Of a DNA stretch of 64,000 bases, positions 18,435 through 30,672 are shown in pieces. A program made the translations under genes and the position numbers. Source of the DNA: Closterium sp. Naga37s-1 (taxonomy: Eukaryota; Streptophyta; Zygnematophyceae; Desmidiales; Closteriaceae); the NCBI GenBank assembly GCA_947471745.1, contig CANJKZ010000977.1:2398501-2462500 (forward strand), given 5' to 3'. Position 1 is the first letter of the stretch. Each line of letters opens with the position of its first letter. A model generated the notes under the pieces. It searched no databases, had not been told where the DNA came from, and worked only from the letters and a program-made list of their open reading frames with translations.

Positions 18435-19384
18435 GTGCGGATCCTACCGCATTTTGGGGTGGAAGCGCTCGTTCCGAGCGTTTTTCTTCCGTCGGGTCAT
18501 GTGGCTGCGCTCGTTTGGGCCGAGTCCGCCGGGTCACGTGGCTGCGCTTGTCTGGGCCTATTACCAAGCCAGCAAGGGCGTGGGAGGGTTGCGAGCATCA
18601 TCGGTCATCAGCGCTCGCGAATGAAGAGCGCCCGCTGCACTTCTTGCACATGTGCGGATCCTTCAGCGTTTTGGGGCTGGAAGCGCTCGTTCCGAGCGTT
18701 TTTCTTCCGTGGGGTCACCTGGCTGCGCTTGTATGGGCCTATTACCAAGCCAGCAAGGGCGTGGGAGGGTTGCGAGCATCATCGGTCATCGGCGCTCGCG
18801 AATGAAGAGCGCCTGCTGCACTTCCTGCACATGTGCGGATCCTACAGCATTTTGGGGGTGGAAGCGCTCATTTCGAGCGTTTTTCTTCCGCCGGGTCACG
18901 TGGCTGCGCTTGTCTGGTCCTATTACCAAGCCAGCAAGGGCGTGGGAGGGTTGCGAGCATCATCGGTCATCGGCGCTCGCGAATGAAGAGCGCACGCTGC
19001 ACTTCCTGCACATGTGCGGATCCTTCCGCGTTTTGGGGGTGGAAGCGCTCGTTCCGAGCGTTTTTCTTCCGCCGGGTCATGTGGCTGCGCTTGTCTGGGC
19101 CTATTACCAAGCCAGCAAGGGCGTGGGAGGGTTGCGAGCATCATCGGTCATCGGCGCTCGCGAATGAAGAGCACCTGCTGCACTTCCTGCACATGTGCGG
19201 ATCCTACCGCATTTTGGGGTGGAAGCGCTCGTTCCGAGCGTTTTTCTTCCGTCGGGTCATGTGGCTGCGCTCGTTTAGGCCGAGTCCGCCGGGTCACGTT
19301 GCTGCGCTTGTCTGGGCCTATTCCCAAGCCAGCAAGGGCGTGGGAGGGTTGCGAGCATCATCGGTCATCGGCGCTCGCGATTGA
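18435..19384 (+). repeat. Higher-order repeat segment, copy 2
   Basis: Copy of 16336-17285 at a 2099-bp offset, including the rare CGTTTAGGCCGAG, TATTCCCAAGCC and GCGATTGAAGAGC variants. Correspondence ends near 19400, where the two copies continue into different monomer classes. Confidence 0.85.
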
Positions 19385-22300
19385 AGAGCGCCCGCTGCAC
19401 TTCTTGCACATGTGCGGATCCTTCAGCGTTTTGGGGCTGGAAGCGCTCGTTCCGAGCGTTTTTCTTTCGTGGGGTCACCTTGCTGCGCTTGTCTGGGCCT
19501 ATTACCAAGCCAGCAAGGGCGTGGGAGGGTTGCGAGCATCATCGGTCATCGGCGCTCGCGAATGAAGAGCGCCCGCTGCACTTCCTGCACATGTGCGGAT
19601 CCTTCCGCATTTTGGGGTTGGAAGCGCTCGTTCCGAGCGTTTTTCTTCCGCCGGGTCACGTGGCTGCGCTTGTCTGGTCCTATTACCAAGCCAGCAAGGG
19701 CGTGGGAGGGTTGCGAGCATCATCGGTCATCGGCGCTCGCGAATGAAGAGCGCCCGCTGCACTTCCTGCACATGTGCGGATCCTTCCGCGTTTTGGGGGT
19801 GGAAGCGCTCGTTCCGAGCGTTTTTCTTCCGCCGGGTCACGTGGCTGCGCTTGTCTGGGCCTATTACCAAGCCAGCAAGGGCGTGGGAGGGTTGCGAGCA
19901 TCATCGGTCATCGGCGGTCGCGAATGAAGAGCGCCCGCTGCACTTCCTGCACATGTGCGGATCCTTCCGCATTTTGGGGCTGGAAGCGCTCGTTCCGAGC
20001 GTTTTACTTCCGCCGGGTCACGTGGCTGCGCATGTCTGGTCCTATTACCAAGCCAGCAAGGGCGTGGGAGGGTTGCGAGCATCATCGGTCATCGGCGCTC
20101 GCGAATGAAGAGCGCCCGCTGCACTTCCTGCACATGTGCGGATCATTCCGCATTTTGGGGGTGGAAGCGCTCGTTCCGAGCGTTTTTCTTCCGCCGTGTC
20201 ACGTGGCTGCGCTTGTCTGGGCCTATCACCAAGCCAGCAAGGGCGTGGGAGGGTTGCGAGCATCATCGGTCATCGGCGCTCGCGAATGAAGAGCGCCCGC
20301 TGCACATCCTGCACATGTGCGGATCCTTCCACGTTTTGGGGGTGGAAGCGCTCGTTCCGAGCGTTTTTCTTCCGCCGGGTCACGTGGCTGCGCTTGTCTG
20401 GTCCTATCACCAAGCCAGCAAGGGCGTGGGAGGGTTGCGAGCATCATCGGTCATCGGCGCTCGCGAATGAAGAGCGCCCGCTGCACTTCCTGCACATGTG
20501 CGGATCCTTCCGCGTTTTGGGGGTGGAAGCGCTCGTTCCGAGCGTTTTTCTTTCGCCGGGTCACGTGGCTGCGCTTGTCTGGGCCTATTACCAAGCCAGC
20601 AAGGGCGTGGGAGGGTTGCGAGCATGATCGGTCATGGGCGCTCGCGAATGAAGAGCGCCCGCTGCACTTCCTGCACATGTGCGGATCCTTCCGCATTTTG
20701 GGGCTGGAAGCGCTCGTTCCGAGCGTTTTTCTTCCGCCGGGTCACGTGGCTGCGCTTGTCTGGTCCTATTACCAAGGCAGCAAGGGCGTTGGAGGGTTGC
20801 GAGCATCATCGGGCTATCGGCGGTCGCGAATGAGGAGCGCCCGCTGCACTTCCTGCACATGTGCGGATCCTTCCGCGTTTTGGTGGTGGAAGCGCTCGTT
20901 CCGAGCGTTTTTCTTCCGCCGGGTCACGTGGCTGCGCTTGTCTGGTCTTAATACCAAGCCAGCAAGGGCGTGGGAGGGTTGCGAGCATCATCGGTCATCG
21001 GCGCTCGCGAATGAAGAGCGCCCGCTGCACTTCTTGCACATGTGCGGATCCTTCCGCGTTTTGGGGGTGGAAGCGCTCGTTCCAAGCGTTTTTCTTCTGC
21101 CATGTCACGTGGCTGCGCTTGTCTGGGCCTATTACCAAGCCAGCAAGGGCGTGGGAGGGTTGCGAGCATCATCGGTGATCGGTGCTCGCGAATGAAGAGC
21201 GCTCGCTGCACTTCCTACACATGTGCGGATCCTTCCGCATTTTGGGGGTGGAAGCGCTCGTTCCGAGCGTTTTTCTTCCGCCGGGTCACGTGGCTGCGCT
21301 TGTCTGGTCCTATTACCAAGCCAGCAAGGGTGTGGGAGGGTTGCGAGCATCATCGGTCATCGGCGCTCGCGAATGAAGAGCGCTCGCTGCACTTCCTGCA
21401 CATGTGCGGATCCTTCCGCGTTTTGGGGCTGTGAGCGCTCGTTCCGCGCGGTTTTCTTCCGCCGGGTCACGTGGCTACGCTTATCTGGTCCTATTACCAA
21501 GCCAGCAAGGGCGTGGAAGGGTTGCGAGCATCATCGGTCATCGGCGCTCGCGAATGAAGAGCGCCCGCTGCACTTCCTGCACATGTGCGGATCCTACCGC
21601 ATTTTGGGGTGGAAGCGCTCGTTCCGAGCGTTTTTCTTCCGTCGGGTCATGTGGCTGCGCTCGTTTGGGCCGAGTCCGCCGAGTCACGTGGCTGCGCTTG
21701 TCTGGGCCTATTACCAAGCCAGCAACGGCGTGGGAGGGTTGCGAGCATCATCGGTCATCGGCGCTCGCGAATGAAGAGTGCCCGCTGCACTTCTTGCACA
21801 TGTGCGGATCCTTCAGCGTTTTGGGGCTGGAAGCGCTCGTTCCGAGCGTTTTTCTTTCGTGGGGTCACCTGGCTGCGCTTGTCTGGGCCTATTACCAAGC
21901 CAGCAAGGGCGTAGGAGAGTTGCGAGCATCATCGGTCATCGGCGCTCGCGAATGAAGAGCGCCCGCTGCCCTTCCTGCACATGTGCGGATCCTTCCGCGT
22001 TTTGGAGGTGGAAGCGCTCGTTCTGAGCGTTTTTCTTGAGCTGTGTCACGTGGCTGCGCTTGTCTGGGCCTATTACCAAGCCAGCAAGGGCTTGGGAGGG
22101 TTGCGAGCATCATCGGTCATCGGCGCTCGCGAATGAAGAGCGCCCGCTGCACTTCCTGCACATGTGCGGATCCTTCCGCGTTTTGGTGGTGGAAGTGCTC
22201 GTTCTGAACGTTTTTCTTCTGCCGTGTCACGTGGCTGCGCTTGTCTGGTCTTATTACCAAGCCAGCAAGGGCGTGGGAGGGTTGCGAGCATCATCGGTAA

Positions 22301-22977
22301 TCGGCGCTCGCGAATGAAGAGCGCCCGCTGCACTTCCTGCACATGTGCGGATCATTCCGCGTTTTGGGGGTGGAAGCGCTCGTTCCGAGCGTTTTTCTTC
22401 CGCCGTGTCATGTGGCTGCGCTTGTCTGGGCCTATTACCAAGCCAGCAAGGGCGTGGGAGGGTTGCGAAAATCATCGGTCATCGGCGCTCGCGAATGAAG
22501 AGCGCCCGCTGCACTTCCTGCACATGTGCGGATCCTTCCGCATTTTGGGGGTGGAAGCGCTCATTCCGAGCGTTTTTCTTCCGCCGGATCACGTGGCTGC
22601 GCTTGTCTGGTCCTATTACCAAGCCAGCAAGGGCGTGGGAGGGTTGCGAGCATCATCGGTCATCGGCGCTCGCGAATGAAGAGCGCACGCTGCATTTCCT
22701 GCACATGTGCGGATCCTTCCGCGTTTTGGGGGTGGAAGCGCTCGTTCCTAGCGTTTTTCTTCCGCCGGGTCATGTGGCTGCGCTTGTCTGGGCCTATTAC
22801 CAAGCCAGCAAGGGCGTGGGAGGGTTGCGAGCATCATCGGTCATCGGCGCTCGCGAATGAAGAGCGCCCGCTGCACGTCCTGCACATGTGCGGATCCTTC
22901 CGCGTTTTGGGGGTGGAAGCGCTCGTTCCGAGCGATTTTCTTCCGCCGGGTCACGTGGCTACGCTTATCTGGTCCTA

Positions 22978-24706
22978 TTACCAAGCCAGCAAGGGCGTGG
23001 GAGGGTTGCGAGCATCATCGGTCATCGGCGCTCGCGAATGAAGAGCGCCCGCTGCACTCCTTGCACATGTGCGGATCCTTCCGCGTTTTGGTGGTGGAAG
23101 CGCACGTTCCAAACGTTTTTCTTCCGCCGGGTCACGTGGCTGCGCTTGTCTGGTCTTATTACCAAGCCAGCAAGAGCGTGGGAGGGTTGCGAGCATAATC
23201 CGTCATCGGCGCTCGCGAATGAAGAGCGCCCGCTGCACTTCCTGCACATGTGCGGATCATTCCGCGTTTTGGGGGTGGAAGCGCTCATTCCGAGCGTTTT
23301 TCTTCCGCCGTGTCACGTGGCTGCACTTGTTTGGGCCTAATACCAAGCCAGCAAGGGCATGGGAGGGTTGCGAGCATCATCGGTCATCGGCGCTCGCGAA
23401 TGAAGAGCGCCCGCTACACTTCCTGCACATGTGCGGATCCTTTCGCATTTTGGGGGTGGAAGCGCTCATTCCGAGCGTTTTTCTTCCGCCGGGTCACGTG
23501 GCTGCGCTTGTTTGGTCCTAATACCAAGCCAGCAAGGGCGTGGGAGGGTTGCGAGCATCATCGGTCATCGGAGCTCGCGAATGAAGAGCGCACGCTGCAC
23601 TTCCTGCACATGTGCGGATCCTTCCGCATTTTGGGGGTGGAAGCGCTCGTTCCGAGCGTTTTTCTTCCGCCGGGTCACGTGGCTGCGCTTGTCTGGTCCT
23701 AATACCAAGCCAGCAAGGGCGTGGGAGGGTTGCGAGCATCATCGGTCATCGGAGCTCGCGAATGAAGAGCGCCCGCTGCACTTCATGCACATGTGCGGAT
23801 CCTTCCGCGTTTTGGGGGTGGAAGCGCTCGTTCCGAGCGTTTTTCTTCCGCCGGGTCATGTGGCTGCGCTTGTCTGGGCCTATTACCAAGCCAGCAAGGG
23901 CGTGGGAGGGTTGCGAGCATCATCGGTCATCAGCGCTCGCGAATGAAGAGCGCCCGCTGCACTTCCTGCACATGTGCGGATCCTTCCGCGTTTTGGGGGT
24001 GGAAGCGCTCGTTCCGAGTGTTTTTCTTCCGCCGGGTCACGTGGCTACGCTTGTCTGGGCCTATTACCAAGCCAGCAAGGGCGTGGGAGGGTTGCGAGCA
24101 TCATCGGTCATCGGCGCTCGCGAATGAAGAGCGCCCGCTGCACTTCCTGCACATGTGCGGATCCTACCGCATTTTGGGGTGGAAGCGCTCGTTCCGAGCG
24201 TTTTTCTTCCGTCGGGTCATGTGGCTGCGCTCGTTTGGGCCGAGTCCGCCGGGTCACGTGGCTGCGCTTGTCTGGGCCTATTACCAAGCCAGCAAGGGCG
24301 TGGGAGGGTTGCGAGCATCATCGGTCATCAGCGCTCGCGAATGAAGAGCGCCCGCTGCACTTCTTGCACATGTGCGGATCCTTCAGCGTTTTGGGGCTGG
24401 AAGCGCTCGTTCCGAGCGTTTTTCTTCCGTGGGGTCACCTGGCTGCGCTTGTCTGGGCCTATTACCAAGCCAGCAAGGGCGTGGGAGGATTGCGAGCATC
24501 ATCGGTCATCGGCGCTCGCGAATGAAGAGCGCCCGCTGCCCTTCCTGCACATGTGCGGATCCTTCCGCGTTTTGGGGGTGGAAGCGCTCGTTATGAGCGT
24601 TTTTCTTCAGCTGGGTCACGTGGCTGCGCTTGTTTGGGCCTATTACCAAGCCAGAAAGGGCGTGGGAGGGTTGCGAGCATCATCGGTCATCGGCGCTCGC
24701 GAATGA
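22978..24706 (+). repeat. Segmental duplication, copy 2 (pair with 14761-16308)
   Basis: Carries the same ordered rare variants as 14761-16308, with one additional 181-bp monomer near 23.6 kb that shifts the offset from 8217 to 8398 bp. It extends into the 217-bp variant at 24155. Confidence 0.85.
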
Positions 24707-27700
24707 AGAGCGCCGCTGCACTTCCTGCACATGTGCGGATCCTTCCGCGTTTTGGGGGTGGAAGCGCTCCTTCCGAGCGTTTTTCTTCCGCCGAGTCACG
24801 TGGCTGCGCTTGTCTGGTCCTATTACCAAGCCAGCAAGGGCGTGGGAGGGTTGCGAGCATCATCGGTCATCGGCGCTCGCGAATGAAGAGCGCCCGCTGC
24901 CCTTCCTGCACATGTGCGGATCCTTCCGCGTTTTGGGGGTGGAAGCGCTCGTTATGAGCGTTTTTCTTCAGCTGGGTCACGTGGCTGCGCTTGTTTGGGC
25001 CTATTACCAAGCCAGAAAGGGCGTGGGAGGGTTGCGAGCATCATCGGTCATCGGCGCTCGCGAATGAAGAGCGCCCGCTGCACTTCCTGCACATGTGCGG
25101 ATCCTTCCGCGTTTTGGGGGTGGAAGCGCTCGTTCCGAGCGTTTTTCTTCCGCCGTGTCACGTGGCTGCGCTTGTTTGGGCCTATTACCAAGCCAGCAAG
25201 GGCGTGGGAGGGTTGCGAGCATCATCGGTCATCGGCGCTCGCGAATGAAGAGCGCCCGCCGGGTCACGTGGCTGCGCTTGTCTGTTCCTATTACCAAGCC
25301 AGCAAGGGCGTGGGAGGGTTGCAAGCATCACCGGTCATCGGCGGTCGCGAATGAAGAGCGCCCGCTGCACTTCCTGCACACGTGCGGATCCTTCCGCATT
25401 TTGGGGCTAGAAGCGCTCGGTCCGAGCGTACTTCTTCCGCCGGGTCACGTGGCTGCGCTTGTCTGGTCTTATTACCAAGCCAGCAACGGCGTGGGAGGGT
25501 TGCGAGCATCATCGGTCATCGGCGCTCGTGAATAAAGAGCGCCCGCTGCACTTCTTGCACATGTGCAGATCCTTCCGCGTTTTGGTGGTGGAAGCGCTCG
25601 TTCCGAACTTTTTTCTTCCGCTGGGTCACGTGGCTGCGCTTGTTTGGTCTTATTACCAAGCCAGCAAGGGCGTGGGAGGGTTGCGAGCATCATCGGTCAT
25701 CGGCGCTCGCGAATGAAGAGCGCTCGCTGCACTTCCTGCACATGTGCGGATCATTCCGCGTTTTGGGGGTGGAAGCGCTCGTTCCGAGCGTTTTTCTTCC
25801 GCCGTGTCACGTGGCTGCGCTTGTCTGGGCCTATTACCAAGCCAGCAAGGGCGTGGGAGGGTTGCAAGCATCATCGGTCATTGGCGCTCGCGAATGAAGA
25901 GCGCCTGCTGCACATCCTGCACATGTGCGGATCCTTCCGCATTTTGGGGGTGGAAGCGCTCGTTCCGAGCGTTTTTCTTCCGCCGGGTCACGTGGCTGCG
26001 CTTGTCTGGTCCTATTACCAAGCCAGCAAGGGCGTGGGAGGGTTGCGAGTATCATCGGTCATCGGCGCTCGCGAATGAAGAGCGCACGCTGCACTTCCTG
26101 CACATGTGCGGATCCTTCCGCGTTTTGGGGGTGGAAGCGCTCGTTCCCAGCGTTTTTCTTCCGCCGGGTCATGTGGCTGCGCTTGTCTGGGCCTATTACC
26201 AAGCCAGCAAGGGCGTGGGAGGGTTGCGAGCATCATCGGTCATGGGCGCTCGCGAATGAAGAGCGCCCGCTGCACTTCCTGCACATGTGCGGATCCTTCC
26301 GCGTTTTGGGGGTGGAAGCGCTCGTTCCGAGCGTTTTTCTTCCGCCGGGTCACGTGGCTGCGCTTGTCTGGTCCTATTACCAAGCCAGCAAGGGCATGGG
26401 AGGGTTGCGAGCATCACCGGTCATTGGCGGTCGCGAATGAAGAGTGCCCGCTGCACTTCCTGAACACGTGCGGATCCTTCCGCATTTTGGGGCTGGAAGC
26501 GCTCGTTCCGAGCGTTTTTCTTCCGCCCTTGTTACGTGGCTGCGCTTGTCTGGTCTTATTACCAAGCCAGCAAGGGCGTGGGAGGGTTGCGAGCATCATC
26601 GGTCATTGGCGCTCGCGAATGAAGAGCGCCCGCTGCACTTCTTGCACATGTGCGGATCCTTCCGCGTTTTGGTGGTGGAAGCGCTCGTTCCGAACTTTTT
26701 TCTTCCGCCGGGTCACGTGGCTGCACTTGTCTGGTCTTATTACCAAGCCAGCAAGGGCTTGGGAGTGTTGCAAGCATCATCTGTCATCGGCGCTCGCGAA
26801 TGAAGAGCGCCCGCTGCACTTCCTGCACATGTGCGGATCATTCCGCGTTTTGGGGGTGGAAGCGCTCGTTCCGAGCGTTTTTCTTCCGCCATGTCAGGTG
26901 ACTGCGCTTGTCTGGGCCTATTATCGGTCATCGGCGCTCGCGAATGAAGAGCGCCCGCTGCACTTCCTGCACATGTGCGGATCCTTCCGCATTTTGGGGG
27001 TGGAAGCGCTCATTCCGAGCGTTTTTCTTCCGCCGGGTCACGTGGCTGCGCTTGTCTGGTCCTATTACCAAGCCAGCAAGGGCGTGGGAGGGTTGCGAGC
27101 ATCATCGGTCATCGGCGCTCGCGAATGAAGAGCGCACGCTGCATTTCTTGCACATGTGCGGATCCTTCCGCGTTTTGGGGGTGGAAGCGCTCGTTCCTAG
27201 CGTTTTTCTTCCGCCGGGTCATGTGGCTGCGCTTGTCTGGGCCTATTACCAAGCCAGCAAGGGCGTGGGAGGGTTGCGAGCATCATCGGTCATCGGCGCT
27301 CGCGAATGAAGAGCGCCCGCTGCATTTCTTGCACATGTGCGGATCCTTCCGCGTTTTGGGGGTGGAAGCGCTCGTTCCGAGCGATTTTCTTCCGCCGGGT
27401 CACGTGGCTACGCTTATCTGGTCCTACTACCAAGCCAGCAAGGGCGTGGGAGGGTTGCAAGCATCATCGGTCATCGGCGCTCGCGAATGAAGAGCGCCCG
27501 CTGCACTTCCTGCACATGTGCGGATCCTTCCGCATTTTGGGGCTGGAAGCGCTCGTTCCGAGCGTTTTTCTTCCGCCGGGTCACGTGGCTGCGCTTGTCT
27601 GGTCCTATTACCAAGCCAGCAAGGGCGTGGGAGGGTTGCGAGCATCATCGGTCATCGGCGCTCGCGAATGAAGAGCGCCCGCTGCACTTCCTGCACATGT

Positions 27701-28137
27701 GCGGATCCTTCCGCGTTTTGGGGCTGTAAGCGCTCGTTCCGCGCGGTTTTCTTCCGCTGGGTCATGTGGCTGCGCTTGTCTGGGCCTATTACCAAGCCAG
27801 CAAGGGCGTGGGAGGGTTGCGAGCATCATCGGTCATCGGCGCTTGCGAATGAAGAGCGCCCGCTGCACTTCCTGCACATGTGCGGATCCTTCTGCGTTAC
27901 AGGGGTGGAAGCGCTCGTTCCGAGCGTTTTTCTTCCGCCGGGTCACGTAGCTGCGCTTGTCTGGGCCTATGACCAAGCCAGCAAGGCTGTGGGAGGGTTG
28001 CGAGCATCATCGGTCATCGGCGGTCGCGAATGAAGAGCGCCCGCTGCACTTCCTGCACATGTGCGGATCCTTCCGAGTTTTGGTGGTGGAAGCGCTCGTT
28101 CCGAGCGTTTTTCTTCTGCCGGGTCACGTGGCTGCGC

Positions 28138-29405
28138 TTGTCTGGGCCTATTACCAAGCCAGCAAGGCTGTGGGAGCGTTGCGAGCAACATCGGTCATCG
28201 GCGGTCGCGAATGAAGAGCGCCCGCTGCACTTCCTGCACATGTGCGGATCCTTCCGCATTTTGGGGCTGGAAGCGCTCGTTCCGAGCGTTTTTCTTCCGC
28301 CGGGTCACGTGGCTGCGCTTGTCTGGTCCTATTACCAAGCCAGCAAGGGCGTGGGAGGGTTGCGAGCATCATCGGTCATCGGCGGTCGCGAATGAAGAGC
28401 GCCCGCTGCACTTCCTGCACATGTGCAGATCCTTCCGCGTTTTGGGGCTATGAGCGCTCGTTCCGCGCGGTTTTCTTCCGCCGGGTCACGTGGCTGCGCT
28501 TGTCTGGGCCTATTACCAAGCCAGCAAGGGCGTGGGAGGGTTGCGAGCATCATCGGTCATCGGCGGTCGCGAATGAAGAGCGCCCGCTGCACTTCCTGCA
28601 CATGTGCGGATCCTTCCGCGTTTTGGGGCTGTGAGCGCTCGTTCTGCGCGTTTTTTCTTCCGCCGGGTCACGTGGCTGCGCTTGTCTGGGCCTATTACCA
28701 AGCCAGCAAGGGCGTGGGAGGGTTGCGAGCATCATCGGTCATCGGCGGTCGCGAATGAAGAGCGCCCGCTGCACTTCCTGCACATGTGCGGATCCTTCCG
28801 CGTTTTGGTGGTGGAAGCGCTCGTTCCGAGCGTTTTTCTTCCGCCAGGTCACGTGGATGCGCTTGTCTGGGCCTATTACCAAGCCAGCAAGGGTGTGGGA
28901 GGGTTGCGAGCATCATCGGTCATCGGCGCTCGCGAATGAAGAGCGCCCGCTGCACTTCCTGCACATGTGCGGATCCTTCCGCGTTTTGGTGGTGGAAGCG
29001 CTCGTTCCGAGCGTTTTTCTTCTGCCGGGTCACGTGGCTGCGCTTGTCTGGTCTTATTACCAAGCCAGCAAGGGTGTGGGAGGGTTGCGAGCATCATCGG
29101 TCATCGGCGCTCGCGAATGAAGAGCGCCCGCTGCACTTCTTGCACATGTGCGGATCCTTCCGCGTTTTGGTGGTGGAAGCGCTCGTTCCGAGCGTTTTTC
29201 TTCCGCCGGGTCACGTGGCTGCGCTTGTCTGGTCTTTTTACCAAGCCAGCAAGGGCGTGGGAGCGTTGCGAGCATCATCGGTCATCGGCGCTCGCGAATG
29301 AAGAGCGCCCGCTGCACTTCCTGCACATGTGCGGATCATTCCGCGTTTTGGGGGTGGAAGCGCTCGTTCCGAGTGTTTTTCTTCCGCCGTGTCACGTGGC
29401 TGCGC
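28138..29405 (+). repeat. Seven-monomer higher-order repeat, copy 1
   Basis: 1268 bp (seven 181-bp monomers plus one extra T in a T-run near 28646) directly tandem with 29406-30672. It starts in the AAGGCTGTGGGAGCGTTGCG variant. Class order: GGATCC/GGGGCTGG, CTATGAGCGC/CGCGCGG, CTGTGAGCGC/TGCGCG, three GGTGGTGG monomers, then GGATCATTCC. Confidence 0.88.
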
Positions 29406-30672
29406 TTGTCTGGGCCTATTACCAAGCCAGCAAGGCTGTGGGAGCGTTGCGAGCAACATCGGTCATCGGCGGTCGCGAATGAAGAGCGCCCGCTGCACTT
29501 CCTGCACATGTGCGGATCCTTCCGCATTTTGGGGCTGGAAGCGCTCGTTCCGAGCGTTTTTCTTCCGCCGGGTCACGTGGCTGCGCTTGTCTGGTCCTAT
29601 TACCAAGCCAGCAAGGGCGTGGGAGGGTTGCGAGCATCATCGGTCATCGGCGGTCGCGAATGAAGAGCGCCCGCTGCACTTCCTGCACATGTGCAGATCC
29701 TTCCGCGTTTTGGGGCTATGAGCGCTCGTTCCGCGCGGTTTTCTTCCGCCGGGTCACGTGGCTGCGCTTGTCTGGGCCTATTACCAAGCCAGCAAGGGCG
29801 TGGGAGGGTTGCGAGCATCATCGGTCATCGGCGGTCGCGAATGAAGAGCGCCCGCTGCACTTCCTGCACATGTGCGGATCCTTCCGCGTTTTGGGGCTGT
29901 GAGCGCTCGTTCTGCGCGTTTTTCTTCCGCCGGGTCACGTGGCTGCGCTTGTCTGGGCCTATTACCAAGCCAGCAAGGGCGTGGGAGGGTTGCGAGCATC
30001 ATCGGTCATCGGCGGTCGCGAATGAAGAGCGCCCGCTGCACTTCCTGCACATGTGCGGATCCTTCCGCGTTTTGGTGGTGGAAGCGCTCGTTCCGAGCGT
30101 TTTTCTTCCGCCAGGTCACGTGGATGCGCTTGTCTGGGCCTATTACCAAGCCAGCAAGGGTGTGGGAGGGTTGCGAGCATCATCGGTCATCGGCGCTCGC
30201 GAATGAAGAGCGCCCGCTGCACTTCCTGCACATGTGCGGATCCTTCCGCGTTTTGGTGGTGGAAGCGCTCGTTCCGAGCGTTTTTCTTCTGCCGGGTCAC
30301 GTGGCTGCGCTTGTCTGGTCTTATTACCAAGCCAGCAAGGGTGTGGGAGGGTTGCGAGCATCATCGGTCATCGGCGCTCGCGAATGAAGAGCGCCCGCTG
30401 CACTTCTTGCACATGTGCGGATCCTTCCGCGTTTTGGTGGTGGAAGCGCTCGTTCCGAGCGTTTTTCTTCCGCCGGGTCACGTGGCTGCGCTTGTCTGGT
30501 CTTTTTACCAAGCCAGCAAGGGCGTGGGAGCGTTGCGAGCATCATCGGTCATCGGCGCTCGCGAATGAAGAGCGCCCGCTGCACTTCCTGCACATGTGCG
30601 GATCATTCCGCGTTTTGGGGGTGGAAGCGCTCGTTCCGAGTGTTTTTCTTCCGCCGTGTCACGTGGCTGCGC
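29406..30672 (+). repeat. Seven-monomer higher-order repeat, copy 2
   Basis: Matches copy 1 monomer by monomer at an offset of 1268, then 1267 bp after the T-run. The near-perfect match marks a recent unequal exchange. The copies part company after the final GGATCATTCC monomer. Confidence 0.88.

Noticed and set aside
26106..27128. 340-codon open frame
   Set aside because: Same cause as other satellite frames: two irregular monomers near 26530 and 26900 change phase and skip a stop.
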